Shown: positions 25,324 to 35,366, numbered from the stretch's first letter. The stretch: 64,000 bases of DNA from Baekduia soli (GCF_007970665.1 NZ_CP042430.1:1302001-1366000), one strand, 5' to 3'. A program made the numbers and translations. Notes: generated from the letters alone by a model not told the origin.

Positions 25324-27288
25324 ATGACCGATCTGATTGAGTCCCCCGAGACTCGCATCAAGGACCTCTCGGACGCGGAGTTCGAGGCGCGCTACAACTG
25401 CGAGCGCTTCACGGCCTCGGTGCTGGGCAGCCGGTTCCGCTACCTCGTGCAGCACATGTGCACCGGCCTGCTGAACAACGCCTTCTCGGTGATCCTGCGC
25501 GACTGGTACGACTTCGCGGCGACGATCTCGGGTCCGCCCTCGATGGGCTATCCGATGCCGGCCGTGTCGAACTCGCTCGTGCTGTTCATCGGCACGATGG
25601 GTGAGGCCGTGCGCAACGCCGTGACCGAGTACGGCCCGGAGAACCTGCGCCAGGGCGACATCCTCATGGTCAACGACCCGTACCGGTGCGGCACGCACGT
25701 CAACGACGTCTGCTTCATCCGGCCGGTGTTCTACGAGGGCGAGATCGTCGCGTTCGTCAACCTGCAGCCCCACATGCTCGACATGGGCGGCGTCGTGCCG
25801 GGCGGCTTCGCCGGCACGAAGAAGGACGTCTTCGAGAACGGCCTGGTCATCGCCCCCCAGCTGCTCTACCGGGAGGACGTCCCGGTCAAGCATGCGTGGA
25901 GCATGATCTTCGACAACGCCCGCTTCGGCGGGCTCCTGCTGCCCGACATCAAGACGACCTGCGAGAACCTCCGCCTCGGTGAGCGCCAGATGCTCGAGAC
26001 GATCGAGCGCTACGGCCTGGATTCCGTCCATGGCGCCATGCGCTACTCGTGCGACGTCTCGGCCGAGACGATGGGCGACGCCGTCATGGACGCGGTGCCC
26101 GACGGCGTCTACGAGGCCGAGGACCTGGCGCTCGACGCCGACGGCCAGGCCGACGATGAGGGCGGCCTGAAGATCCACGTCAAGATCGTCAAGAAGGGCC
26201 GCCGCGTCGAGGTCGACCTCAGCGGCAGCTCGCGCCAGGCCCGGACCTCGATCAACGCCGGCTACCTGGACACCAAGACGGCGGTCGGGGTGGCGTTCAA
26301 GTACCTGTTCGATCCGGTGTCGCCGTTCACCTCGGGCGCCTACCGCGACATCGACATCGTCATCCCGGAGGCGTCGATCTGCAACGCCTACCCGATGGAC
26401 GGCGCCATCTTCCTGTACTGGGAGAGCTCGATGTCGGTCCTGAACACGATCTTCAGGGCCCTCGGCGATGCGCTCGGTGAGAAGGCGATCGCGCCGGACT
26501 TCAACTGCCTGTCCATCCACAACGCCAACGGCGTGCTGGAGGACGGGACGCCGTGGCTGACGGCCGCGCAGTGCGGCGGCGAGCATGGGCCCTGGGGGGC
26601 GACGAGCCACGGCGACGCCGACTCGTACCAGGTGTTCTACCTGGCCAACAACATCGACCCGGCGACGGAGGCCATCGAGGCCGACATCCCCGCGGTGGTG
26701 CTGCGCAAGGAGTACATGCCGGACTCCGGCGGCCCGGGGTACAACCGCGGCGGTGCCGCGGTGCTCAAGGACACGCTGTTCTCGCGTGACACCGACCACT
26801 ACTCGATGCCGCTGCACTTCAAGGAGCCCTCGGGCACCGGGGTCAACGGCGGCGGCTCGGCCGGCAGCGGCGGCGCATGGGTGATCGAGCCCGAGGTGTT
26901 CGACGTCCCCAAGGAGCAGAACCTGCCTCCGAAGGGCGCGGCCTCGCCGAAGGACGCGATCCCGGTCGCCGGCGTGCTCAACGCCGACACCAAGCTCCCG
27001 GATCCCGAGGGCGAGTACTACTACTTCGCCCGCGTGCCGATCTGGAAGACCAAGCCGAACACGGTGTTCCGCTACCTCACCAACGGCGGTGGCGGCTGGG
27101 GCACCGCGCTGGACCGTGAGCCCGAGCGCGTCATGGTCGACGTCCGCGACGGCTACGTGTCCATCGAGGGGGCCAAGCGGGACTACGGCGTGATCGTCAA
27201 CGGCGATCCCGAGAACGATCCCGAGGGCCTGACCGTCGACACGGCGGCGACCGAGAAGCTGCGCGAGGAGATGCGCAGCGCCGCCTAA
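25324..27288 (+). CDS. Hydantoinase B-family subunit (acetone/acetophenone carboxylase type)
   Basis: 654 aa, 4 nt after the A subunit and certainly its partner. Signatures of the HyuB family are the MVNDPYRCGTHVNDVCFIRPVF segment near residue 118, the HMLDMGG segment near 152, and SGGPGYNRGG plus a Gly-rich NGGGSAGSGG run near 475-520. In ketone carboxylases this subunit houses the carboxylation site. Unlike the second copy at 54586, it has no C-terminal zinc-domain extension. ATG at 25324 is the first in-frame start after the hyuA stop. Confidence 0.88.
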   Translation: MTDLIESPETRIKDLSDAEFEARYNCERFTASVLGSRFRYLVQHMCTGLLNNAFSVILRDWYDFAATISGPPSMGYPMPAVSNSLVLFIGTMGEAVRNAVTEYGPENLRQGDILMVNDPYRCGTHVNDVCFIRPVFYEGEIVAFVNLQPHMLDMGGVVPGGFAGTKKDVFENGLVIAPQLLYREDVPVKHAWSMIFDNARFGGLLLPDIKTTCENLRLGERQMLETIERYGLDSVHGAMRYSCDVSAETMGDAVMDAVPDGVYEAEDLALDADGQADDEGGLKIHVKIVKKGRRVEVDLSGSSRQARTSINAGYLDTKTAVGVAFKYLFDPVSPFTSGAYRDIDIVIPEASICNAYPMDGAIFLYWESSMSVLNTIFRALGDALGEKAIAPDFNCLSIHNANGVLEDGTPWLTAAQCGGEHGPWGATSHGDADSYQVFYLANNIDPATEAIEADIPAVVLRKEYMPDSGGPGYNRGGAAVLKDTLFSRDTDHYSMPLHFKEPSGTGVNGGGSAGSGGAWVIEPEVFDVPKEQNLPPKGAASPKDAIPVAGVLNADTKLPDPEGEYYYFARVPIWKTKPNTVFRYLTNGGGGWGTALDREPERVMVDVRDGYVSIEGAKRDYGVIVNGDPENDPEGLTVDTAATEKLREEMRSAA

Positions 27289-27307
27289 CAGGAAGAGGAG
27301 GGGCTCC

Positions 27308-29266
27308 ATGTCCATCACCCCGACGACCATGAACGACGAGCAGCTGGCCGACGCCCTGGCGATCGCCAATGTGCCGACCCTGCTGCCCGTCCTGGTCCAG
27401 CTCACCGGGGACACCCGATGGCTGGAGCCCCCCTACCAGCCCTCACGCAACCGCGGGCTGGACGACAACACGGACGGAGGGCTGCCCGAGGAGCTCCAGA
27501 CGGAGATCCGCCAGGCGGCCCTCGAGGCGATCAAGGCGTGGCGCGACGGCGAGCCCGTCGCGCTGCCCGATCCCTCGCCCGAGATGATGGTCCGGATGCT
27601 CTCCTGGGCCATGGGCGAGGAGGTCGCGCCCGAGTACGGCGAGATGCTCGTGGCCGAGCGCGAGGCGCAGGATGCCGACACCACCGGCCCCCGCCTCCCC
27701 AACGTGCCCGAGGGCTTCCACGCGCTGGTGATCGGCGCGGGCGTCTCGGGCATCGCCGCGGCGCTGCGGCTCCGAGATGCGGGGATCCCGTTCCGCATCG
27801 TCGAGCAGCACGACGATGTGGGCGGCACGTGGTACGAGAACCGCTATCCGGGCTGCGGCGTCGACACGCCCAGCGCGCTGTACTCCTTCTCGTTCGCGCC
27901 GCACGACTGGACGAAGTACTTCGCCCTGCGCGACGAGCTGTACGGCTACCTGCAGGAGATCGTCACCGACAAGGACCTGCGCGACTCGATCTCGTTCGAG
28001 ACGACCGTGACGGCCGCCGCCTACGACGAGGACGCCCAGCGCTGGGAGGTCACCCTGCGCAAGGCCGACGGCAGCACGGAGACGGCGACGCCCAACGTCA
28101 TCGTGAGCTGCGTCGGCGCGTTCCGCACGCCGAAGTGGCCCGACATCCCGGGCCTGCACGACTTCGCCGGCCCGCTGGTGCACACGGCCGACTGGCCCGC
28201 CGACCTGGACCTAACCGGCAAGCGCGTCGCGGTCATCGGCAACGGCGCGAGCGCGATGCAGCTCGTCCCGGCCATCGCCGGCACCGCCGCGTCGGTCACC
28301 CAGTTCCAGCGTTCGCCGCAGTGGGCGGCGCCGTTCGAGCTCTTCCACGCCGACGTGCCCGAGCCGCTGCGCCAGCTGTCCCAGAGCGTGTCGCTGTATC
28401 GCCTCTGGTATCGCCTGCGGGCGGGCTGGACGTTCAACGACCGCATCCACGTCACGCTGCAGAAGGACCCGGACTGGCCCCACCCCGAGCGCTCGGTCAA
28501 CGAGATCAACGACGGCCACCGCAAGTTCTTCATCCGCTACATGGAGAGCAAGCTCGCCGACCGGCCCGACCTGCTCGAGAAGGTCACGCCGACCTATCCG
28601 CCCTACGGCAAGCGGATCCTGCTCGACAACGGCTGGTACGACACGCTGTTGCGCGACGACGTCGAGCTCGTCACCGAGCCGATCGCCAAGGTCACGCCGA
28701 CGAGCGTCGTGACCGTCGACGGCCAGGAGTACGAGGCCGACGTGCTCGTCGCCGCCACCGGCTTCGACGTCGCGAAGTTCCTCGGCCCCATCGAGGTCCG
28801 AGGGCGCTCCGGCACGACGTTGCGCGACACCTGGGAGGAGGACAACCCGCGCGCCTACCTGGGCACGGCGGTCCCCGACTTCCCGAACTTCTTCATCATC
28901 TACGGTCCCAACACGCAGGCCGGCCACGGCGGCAGCCTGATCGGCACCGCCGAGCAGCAGCTCAACTACACGATGAGCATCCTCGAGCAGATGCTCGACG
29001 CAGGCCAGGCGGTCGCCGAGGTGCGGCCCGAGCCCTACGAGGAGCACAACGCCCGCGTCGACGCCGCGCACGAGCAGATGGTCTGGACCCATCAGGGTAT
29101 GACGACCTACTACCGAAACTCGCGCGGCCGGGTCATCGTCAACACCCCGTTCCGGATCATTGACTCGTGGTACCGCACGCGCAAGGCCGACATGGAGGAC
29201 TACGTGACCGAGCCTCCGCACGGTGACGCCGAGCCGGTCGGCGCCGGCCAGGAGACGGCTTCGTGA
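27308..29266 (+). CDS. Baeyer-Villiger monooxygenase, 4-hydroxyacetophenone monooxygenase type
   Basis: 652 aa flavoprotein. An N-terminal helical domain of about 130 residues is typical of the HAPMO class. Then come the FAD fingerprint GAGVSG (143-148), the BVMO fingerprint FAGPLVHTADWP (286-297, matching FxGxxxHxxxWP) and the NADPH fingerprint GNGASA (311-316). Such enzymes insert oxygen next to a ketone carbonyl to give an ester. GGAGG lies upstream of the ATG. It overlaps the next gene by 4 nt. Substrate preference cannot be read from sequence. Confidence 0.92.
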   Translation: MSITPTTMNDEQLADALAIANVPTLLPVLVQLTGDTRWLEPPYQPSRNRGLDDNTDGGLPEELQTEIRQAALEAIKAWRDGEPVALPDPSPEMMVRMLSWAMGEEVAPEYGEMLVAEREAQDADTTGPRLPNVPEGFHALVIGAGVSGIAAALRLRDAGIPFRIVEQHDDVGGTWYENRYPGCGVDTPSALYSFSFAPHDWTKYFALRDELYGYLQEIVTDKDLRDSISFETTVTAAAYDEDAQRWEVTLRKADGSTETATPNVIVSCVGAFRTPKWPDIPGLHDFAGPLVHTADWPADLDLTGKRVAVIGNGASAMQLVPAIAGTAASVTQFQRSPQWAAPFELFHADVPEPLRQLSQSVSLYRLWYRLRAGWTFNDRIHVTLQKDPDWPHPERSVNEINDGHRKFFIRYMESKLADRPDLLEKVTPTYPPYGKRILLDNGWYDTLLRDDVELVTEPIAKVTPTSVVTVDGQEYEADVLVAATGFDVAKFLGPIEVRGRSGTTLRDTWEEDNPRAYLGTAVPDFPNFFIIYGPNTQAGHGGSLIGTAEQQLNYTMSILEQMLDAGQAVAEVRPEPYEEHNARVDAAHEQMVWTHQGMTTYYRNSRGRVIVNTPFRIIDSWYRTRKADMEDYVTEPPHGDAEPVGAGQETAS

Positions 29267-30018
29267 GCGTGGCCCTCGAGGGCCACTGCGGCATCATCAC
29301 CGGGGCCGGGTCCGGGATCGGGCGCGGCCTCGCCGAGGCCTTCATCGCCGCCGGCGCGCAGGTGGCGATCCTCGAGGCCGACGCGGCGGCGGCTGAGCAG
29401 GCCGCCGAGGAGCTCGGCGCGTCGGCGGTCGCCTACGGCGGCGTCGACGTGACCGATCCCGAGGCGGTCGAGGCGGCGGTCGGCGCCGCGCACGAGCGCT
29501 TCGGCCAGCTCGACTTCCTCGTCAACAACGCGGGCATCCGCCACGAGGCGCCGTTCCTCGAGCACGAGCTCGAGCCGTGGAAGCGCACGCTGGACGTCAA
29601 CCTTACCGGCGTGTACATCGTCGGCCAGGCCGTCGCGCGGCGCATGGTCGACCGCCCGGGGCGGATCCTGAACATCGCGTCGATCGCCGGCTTGTTGGCC
29701 CTGCGCAACCGCGCCGCCTACATCGCGAGCAAGGCCGGCGTGATCGGCCTGACCAAGGCCATGGCCTTCGAGCTCGGCGAGCAGGGCATCTGCGTCAACG
29801 CCATCGGCCCGGGCGTCATCGAGACGCCGCTCATCGCCCACTACTTCCAGGACCCGGACCGGACGAAGCTCATCGTCGACAGCATCCCGCTCGGCCGGTG
29901 GGGGCACCCGGAGGACCTCGCCGGGCCGGCGATCTTCCTGTGCAGCCCCGCGGCGGCCTACGTCACCGGGCAGTTCCTGTGCGTCGACGGCGGCTGGGTC
30001 AGCGGCAAGGGGTACTGA
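29263..30018 (+). CDS. Short-chain dehydrogenase/reductase
   Basis: 251 aa classical SDR. The NAD(P) motif is TGAGSGIG (residues 13-20), NNAG follows near 88, and the active site has Ser in NIASIAG plus YIASK (Tyr/Lys). The sequence ends DGGWVSGKGY. In this operon it probably interconverts a secondary alcohol and the ketone used by the carboxylase or BVMO. GTG at 29263 overlaps the BVMO stop (GTGA). Confidence 0.92.
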   Translation: MSVALEGHCGIITGAGSGIGRGLAEAFIAAGAQVAILEADAAAAEQAAEELGASAVAYGGVDVTDPEAVEAAVGAAHERFGQLDFLVNNAGIRHEAPFLEHELEPWKRTLDVNLTGVYIVGQAVARRMVDRPGRILNIASIAGLLALRNRAAYIASKAGVIGLTKAMAFELGEQGICVNAIGPGVIETPLIAHYFQDPDRTKLIVDSIPLGRWGHPEDLAGPAIFLCSPAAAYVTGQFLCVDGGWVSGKGY

Positions 30019-30019
30019 G

Positions 30020-31684
30020 GTGATCGTCAAGGGGGAGTCCGGCGACCGCTATCCGTGGGAGCCGCTGACCATCGCCCAGCTCCTGCAGCGCGCCGCGCAG
30101 GAGCACGGCGACCGGGAGGCCATCGTCGCCCCCGGCGTGCGGATGACGTGGGCGGAGACCGAGGCCGCCTCGCGGCGCGTCGCCAAGGCGATGATGGCCG
30201 CCGGCCTCCAGCGCGGCGACCACGTCGCGCTCTGGTGCCCCAACACGGTCGAGTGGGTGTTGACGTGGTTCGCCGCCGCCCACGTCGGCGCGGTGATCGT
30301 CACGGTCAACACGCGCTACAAGACCGAGGAGGTCCGCTACATCGTCCACCAGAGCGACGCCCGGCTGCTCGTCATGGTCGGCGAGTTCGTCGGCATCGAC
30401 TACCTGGGCATGCTCGACCGCCTGTGCCCCGACCTCGCGGGCGAGGGGCCGCCGAACGCCGAGGGCTTCCCCGAGCTCGAGCGCGTCGTCGTCCACGGCG
30501 ATCGCGTGCCCGACGGGACCCAGGGCTGGGACGCGTTCGTGGCGGCCGGCGAGGCGATCGGCGACGCCGAGCTCGACGCGCGCCGCGACGAGGGCGCCTA
30601 CGACGAGCCGACGATCATCGTCTACACGTCGGGGACGACCGGCCACCCCAAGGGCGCGGTGCACTCGCACGTCATCCTGCGCAACGAGTGCTCGATCTCC
30701 GAGACGATGGACCTCGACGTCGACTGCCGGATCATGAACCACATGCCGTTCTTCCACGTGGCGGGCGGCTTCACCGGGATCCTGCCGCCGCTCATCACCG
30801 GCGGCGCGATGCTCCTCATGGACCGCTGGGACCCGACCGCGGCGCTCGAGCTCATCCAGGCCGAGCGCGCGACGGTCATGAGCGGCATTCCCACGCACTT
30901 CATCGACCTCATCAACCACCCGCGGCTGGGTGACTTCGACCTGTCGACGCTGCGCTCGGGGTGGATCGGCGGCGCCTCGAACCCTCGCGAGGTCATCGAC
31001 GCCGTCATCACGAAGCTCGGCATCGCCAACCTCCTGCCGGTCTACGGGATGACCGAGACGACGTCGGTGACCACCAGCCCGCGGCCCGGCGACCCCCGCG
31101 AGATCATCTACCGCGGCGTCGGGCTGCCCGTCTCGGACTTCGAGGTCACGCTGGTCTCGCCCGACAGCGGCCAGCAGCTCGGGCCCGGGGTTGAGGGCGA
31201 GGTCTGCGTCCGCGGGCACCTGCTCATGCAGGGCTACTACAAGAACCCCGAGGCCACGGCCAAGGTGATCGACGCCGACGGCTGGTTCCACACGGGCGAC
31301 CTCGGGGTCTTCGACGAGCAGGGTTACCTGGCCATCACCGGCCGGATGAGCGACATGTTCATCGTCGGGGGCAGCAACGCCTACCCGGCCGAGATCGAGG
31401 CCGCGCTGGCCGAGCACCCCGCCGTCCGCCAGGCCTACGTCGTCGGCATCCCCGACGAGCGCCTGGGCGAGGTCGGGCTGGCGTTCATCGAGGCCCGCGA
31501 GGGCGCCGAGGTCGACAGCGCCGCGCTGCGCGCGTTCTGCAAGGACCGCCTGGCCAACTACAAGATCCCCGCCACGTTCGTGTTCGTCGACGAGTGGCCG
31601 ATGACCGCCACCGGCAAGATCCAGCGCTTCGTGCTGCGCGAGCAGGCCCTCGAGGTGGCCGGCGCGCCGCAGGCCGGGGCCTGA
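30020..31684 (+). CDS. AMP-dependent acyl-CoA synthetase (first of operon)
   Basis: 554 aa ANL-superfamily ligase. The P-loop-like motif is YTSGTTGHPKGA near residue 197, the adenylate motif YGMTETTS near 343, and the C-terminal hinge and lysine regions are GWFHTGDLG and TGKIQRFVLRE. It forms an acyl-AMP and then an acyl-CoA. A beta-keto acid from the carboxylase, or an acid from ester cleavage, could be the substrate, but this is inference. GTG at 30020 follows the SDR stop by 1 nt. Confidence 0.93.
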   Translation: MIVKGESGDRYPWEPLTIAQLLQRAAQEHGDREAIVAPGVRMTWAETEAASRRVAKAMMAAGLQRGDHVALWCPNTVEWVLTWFAAAHVGAVIVTVNTRYKTEEVRYIVHQSDARLLVMVGEFVGIDYLGMLDRLCPDLAGEGPPNAEGFPELERVVVHGDRVPDGTQGWDAFVAAGEAIGDAELDARRDEGAYDEPTIIVYTSGTTGHPKGAVHSHVILRNECSISETMDLDVDCRIMNHMPFFHVAGGFTGILPPLITGGAMLLMDRWDPTAALELIQAERATVMSGIPTHFIDLINHPRLGDFDLSTLRSGWIGGASNPREVIDAVITKLGIANLLPVYGMTETTSVTTSPRPGDPREIIYRGVGLPVSDFEVTLVSPDSGQQLGPGVEGEVCVRGHLLMQGYYKNPEATAKVIDADGWFHTGDLGVFDEQGYLAITGRMSDMFIVGGSNAYPAEIEAALAEHPAVRQAYVVGIPDERLGEVGLAFIEAREGAEVDSAALRAFCKDRLANYKIPATFVFVDEWPMTATGKIQRFVLREQALEVAGAPQAGA

Positions 31685-31693
31685 GGGGCGGCC

Positions 31694-32428
31694 GTGGCCT
31701 CCACCGCGGGCGCCGTCCGCATCGAGGCGGACCCCCAGCACGACGGCGTCGCGCTGCTGACGATCGACCGCCCGCCGGTCAACGCGCTGGGCGCGGCCGG
31801 CTACCACGACCTGGCCGACGCGCTGGAGGCCGTCGCCGCCGATCCGGGCGTCCGGGCCGTCGTGCTCACGGGGGCGGGCGAGCGCGCGTTCTGCGCGGGC
31901 ACCGACATGCGCGACTTCGAGAGCGGCGACGGCGCGTCGGCCGCGACCGCCGCCGGCTGGCGCATGTTCACGACCCTGGGCGCGATGCCCAAGCCGGTCG
32001 TCGGCGCGCTCAACGGCCCTGCCGTCGGGGGCGGCTGTGCGATCACGACCGAGTGCGACGTGCTCGTCGCCGTGCCCACGATGCACTTCTCCATCCCCGA
32101 GGTGGCGCTGGGCTTCACCGGCGGCGGCAGCCACATCAAGCGCCTGGCCCCCTGGTTCAAGGCCCAGCGCATGCTGCTGCTCGGCGAGCGCCTGGAGGCC
32201 GGCGAGGCCCACGCCGCGGGCACCGTCGCCGCGCTGGCCGACGACCGCGACGCGCTCCTGGCGCTCGCGCTCGACGTCGCCGGCCGCCTCGCGGCGCTGG
32301 ATCCCGACGCCGTGCGCGAGGCGCGCCGCATCTTCCGCGGGCCCGAGGGCGCGGCCGCGCTGACGGGGTACCGCGAGGAGCTCGACCTGCTCGAGCGTCT
32401 GCTGCGCGGCCGCCGCGCAGCCGGTTGA
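31694..32428 (+). CDS. Enoyl-CoA hydratase/isomerase family protein
   Basis: 244 aa crotonase-fold protein. The oxyanion-hole segments AFCAGTDMRDF and NGPAVGGGCAITTECD are present, and the helix after IPEVALGFTGGGS fits the catalytic region. Members hydrate enoyl-CoAs, isomerise double bonds or hydrolyse and cleave beta-keto acyl-CoAs. A C-C bond hydrolysing member would fit a beta-keto acyl-CoA made by carboxylase plus ligase, but sequence alone cannot decide. GTG at 31694. Confidence 0.9.
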   Translation: MASTAGAVRIEADPQHDGVALLTIDRPPVNALGAAGYHDLADALEAVAADPGVRAVVLTGAGERAFCAGTDMRDFESGDGASAATAAGWRMFTTLGAMPKPVVGALNGPAVGGGCAITTECDVLVAVPTMHFSIPEVALGFTGGGSHIKRLAPWFKAQRMLLLGERLEAGEAHAAGTVAALADDRDALLALALDVAGRLAALDPDAVREARRIFRGPEGAAALTGYREELDLLERLLRGRRAAG

Positions 32429-32448
32429 GCGACCCGTCCACGCCACAC

Positions 32449-32491
32449 TTGACACGGCGGCGCAGACGATGGGAGTGTACCGATCGTTCCA
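32449..32491 (+). promoter_or_regulatory. Possible internal promoter and TetR-type operator in the ketone operon
   Basis: The only sizeable gap in the operon (32429-32538) holds TTGACA (32449-32454) and the near-palindrome TGTACCGATCGTTCCA (32476-32491; 12 of 16 positions symmetrical, centred on CGATCG). This shape is common for actinobacterial TetR operators. The spacing to a -10 box is not canonical. Confidence 0.4.
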
Positions 32492-32538
32492 GTTCACATC
32501 CCCGGCCGCGGCCGGGCTCGGGTCGAGGAGCCGTGACC

Positions 32539-34173
32539 ATGGATCCGCGAGTCCCCTCCCGGGACGCCTGCGTTCTCTATGACGTGCTGCACCGTCGCGC
32601 GCAGGAGGCGCCCGACGAGATCTTCGCGCTGTTCGAGGAGGACCCGCCGTGGACGAACGCGAGCATGCTCGCCGACGTGCGCCGGACGGCCGCGGCCCTG
32701 CAGGCGCTCGGCGTCGCCCAGGGCGACACGGTGGTCTGCTGGCTGCCCAACGGCCCGCACATGGTCCGCTTCTGGTTCGCGCTGAACTACCTCGGCGCGG
32801 TGTACGTCCCGATCAACACCGCCTACCGCGGCGGCCTGCTCAGCCACGTGCTCGTCAACTCGGGCGCCGCGATCGCCGTGGTGCACGCCGAGCTGCTGCC
32901 GCGCCTGGCCGAGATCGAGGAGCGCGGCGCCGTGCGGACGGTCATCACCGTCGGCGCGGTGCAGGAGCCCGTCGCCGGCCTGGAGCACCTCGACGCGGCC
33001 ACGCTGCCCGGCCCCGACGCGCCGGAGCCGCCGCCGCGGCCGACCGAGCCCTGGGACACGCAGGCCATCCTCTACACGTCGGGCACCACCGGGCCGTCGA
33101 AGGGCGTGCTGTCCTCCTACGCGCAGGCCCGGGCGATGTTCGGCCACCCCGAGATGCCGGGGATGGGGCCGACCGAGCGGTACATGATCAACATGCCGAT
33201 GTTCCACGTCGGTGGCGCCACGCTGCTGTACGCCATGCTGATCAACGGCGGCTCGGTGGCGGTCGTCAGCCACTTCAGCGGCGAGCGCTTCTGGTCCCAG
33301 ATCCGCGACACGCAGAGCACCGTCGTGTTCCTGCTCGGGGTGATGGGCAACTTCGTGGCCAGCCGCCCGCCCGCGCCCGACGACGCCGACAACCCCCTCA
33401 AGACCGCCTACATCGTGCCCCTCATCGACGACGTCGAGGGCTTCCGCACACGCTTCGGCTGCGACGTCTACACGATCTTCAACATGACCGAGCTCGGCGC
33501 GCCGATCCTCAGCGACGTCAACCCCACGCTGCGCGGCACGTGCGGCAGGGTGCGCCCGGGCCACGAGATCCGCCTCGTGGACGCCAACGACTGCGAGGTG
33601 CCGGTCGGCGAGGTCGGCGAGATCATCGTCCGCACCGACGGGCCGTGGATGATGAACCACGGCTACAACGCCAACGCCGAGGCGACGGCCGCCGCCTGGC
33701 GCAACGGCTGGTTTCACACCGGCGACGCCGCCCGCCGCGACGCCGACGGCAACTACTTCTTCGTCGACCGGCTCAAGGACGCGATCCGCCGCCGGGGCGA
33801 GAACATCTCCTCCATGGAGGTCGAGGTCGAGATCGCCGCCTTCCCGGGTGTGCGCGAGGTCGCCGTCATCGCGGTCCCCAGCGAGATCTCCGAGGACGAG
33901 GTCCTCGCCGCCGTGGCCCCCGTGCCCGGCGCGACGATCGACCCGCTGGAGCTCATCGAGTTCCTGCGCCCGCGCATGGCCTACTACATGGTCCCGCGCT
34001 ACATCCGAATCCTGGACGAGCTCCCCAAGACCCCGACCTCCAAGGTGCGCAAGACGCTGCTGCGCGAGGAGGCGATCACGGCCGAGACCTGGGACCGTGA
34101 GGCGGCCGGGATCATCCTGCGCGGCGAGCGCCTGTCGCAGGGCACCAGCGATCACCAACCTGTGAAGGGATGA
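32539..34173 (+). CDS. AMP-dependent acyl-CoA synthetase (second of operon)
   Basis: 544 aa ANL-superfamily ligase, clearly distinct from the one at 30020. It has YTSGTTGPSKGV near residue 180, a FNMTELGAPI adenylate motif near 320, GWFHTGDAARRD near 395 and a TSKVRKTLLRE C-terminal lysine region. The FNMTE motif and RRRGENISSMEVE segment resemble crotonobetaine/carnitine-type CoA ligases. ATG at 32539 has GAGGAG 8 nt upstream; GTG at 32533 is an alternative. Confidence 0.92.
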   Translation: MDPRVPSRDACVLYDVLHRRAQEAPDEIFALFEEDPPWTNASMLADVRRTAAALQALGVAQGDTVVCWLPNGPHMVRFWFALNYLGAVYVPINTAYRGGLLSHVLVNSGAAIAVVHAELLPRLAEIEERGAVRTVITVGAVQEPVAGLEHLDAATLPGPDAPEPPPRPTEPWDTQAILYTSGTTGPSKGVLSSYAQARAMFGHPEMPGMGPTERYMINMPMFHVGGATLLYAMLINGGSVAVVSHFSGERFWSQIRDTQSTVVFLLGVMGNFVASRPPAPDDADNPLKTAYIVPLIDDVEGFRTRFGCDVYTIFNMTELGAPILSDVNPTLRGTCGRVRPGHEIRLVDANDCEVPVGEVGEIIVRTDGPWMMNHGYNANAEATAAAWRNGWFHTGDAARRDADGNYFFVDRLKDAIRRRGENISSMEVEVEIAAFPGVREVAVIAVPSEISEDEVLAAVAPVPGATIDPLELIEFLRPRMAYYMVPRYIRILDELPKTPTSKVRKTLLREEAITAETWDREAAGIILRGERLSQGTSDHQPVKG

Positions 34174-35366
34174 CCACGACGATGGGAGCCACCACCATGA
34201 CCGAGCTGCGCGTGTTCGAGATGCCCCGCACCCGCAGGGTGATCCAGGGATCGGGCGCGACGGCGTCCCTCGCCGGGGAGCTCGACGAGCGCGGCCTGAA
34301 GCGCGCGATGCTCGTCACGGGCCGCTCGGTCAGCGCGGGCGAGGGGTTCGCCGCGCTGGTGGAGAGCCTGGGCGACCGCGTGGTCGATGTCTACAACAAG
34401 GTCGAGGCCCACAACCCCGTCCAGCGGGTCGTCGAGCTCATCGAGCAGGCCCGCAAGGCCGATGCCGACGTGTTCGTCGCGGTCGGTGGCGGCTCGCCGG
34501 TCGACGCCGCCAAGCTCGCCGCGCTGGGCGTCAGCGAGGGCATCGACGACACGGCGGGCCTGGCCGAGTACGCCGTGAAGTTCGAGTATCCCGACATCAT
34601 CAAGATCCGCCCGCAGACCGCCGAGCCGCTGCCGGTCATCGCGGTCCCGACGACGCTGTCGGCCGCCGAGTGGGACGGGTTCGCGGGCTCGGTCGACCAC
34701 GAGCGCGACACGAAGGACCTGCACGTCTTCCTCAACCTGACGCCGACCACCGTGGTCCTGGACCCGGCACTGGCCGCGCTCACGCCGCGCGACCTGTGGG
34801 CGACCACCGGCGTGCGCGCGCTGGATCACGCCGTCGAGACGGCCTACGCCAAGAACGCTCACCCCTTCACGACGTGGCTGGCCACCGGAGCGCTCGGGAT
34901 CCTGGCCGAGAACCTGCCGCGCTCGGTCGCCGACGCCGACGACCACGAGGCCGCGCTGCAGTGCCAGATCGCCGCGTGGATGTCGATCATCGGCGTCCAC
35001 AACGTCTCGCTGGGCCTCTCGCACGGGATCGGTCACCAGCTCGGCGCCGTCGGCATCCCGCACGGCGTGACGTCCTGCATCATGCTGCCCCACGTCATGC
35101 GCTTCCTGGAGCCCGTGACCCGCGACCAGCAGGCCGCGATGGCGAAGGTCCTGGCGCGCGGCGGCGATCCCTCCGCGCCGGCCGCCGACCACATGGAGCG
35201 CCTCTTCGACGAGCTCGGGGTGCCGCGCCGCGTCAGCGACTTCGGCGTGCCGCGCGAGAAGATGGACGCCGTGGCCAAGGCCACGCTCGGCGACCTCGTC
35301 GTCCGCGAGGCGCCCCGCAAGGTCGACGAGCAGGTCGTCTACGAGCTCCTCGAGAAGGTCTGGTGA
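34170..35366 (+). CDS. Iron-containing alcohol dehydrogenase
   Basis: 398 aa group III dehydrogenase (also including maleylacetate reductases). The cofactor motif is GGGSPVDAAKLAA near residue 110. The metal region has ALDHAVE near 222, SHGIGHQLG near 285, then PHGVTSCIMLPHV. It could oxidise an alcohol to the ketone that feeds the carboxylase or BVMO. ATG at 34170 overlaps the ligase stop (ATGA). ATG at 34197 has a better-spaced GGGAG and may be the real start. Confidence 0.9.
   Translation: MTTTMGATTMTELRVFEMPRTRRVIQGSGATASLAGELDERGLKRAMLVTGRSVSAGEGFAALVESLGDRVVDVYNKVEAHNPVQRVVELIEQARKADADVFVAVGGGSPVDAAKLAALGVSEGIDDTAGLAEYAVKFEYPDIIKIRPQTAEPLPVIAVPTTLSAAEWDGFAGSVDHERDTKDLHVFLNLTPTTVVLDPALAALTPRDLWATTGVRALDHAVETAYAKNAHPFTTWLATGALGILAENLPRSVADADDHEAALQCQIAAWMSIIGVHNVSLGLSHGIGHQLGAVGIPHGVTSCIMLPHVMRFLEPVTRDQQAAMAKVLARGGDPSAPAADHMERLFDELGVPRRVSDFGVPREKMDAVAKATLGDLVVREAPRKVDEQVVYELLEKVW

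Noticed and set aside
23283-27288. Reading HyuA/HyuB simply as hydantoinase or 5-oxoprolinase
   Set aside because: Possible by family, but the neighbours (BVMO, alcohol dehydrogenases, CoA ligases) and the small zinc protein fit ketone carboxylation better, and no amidohydrolase for hydantoins is present.
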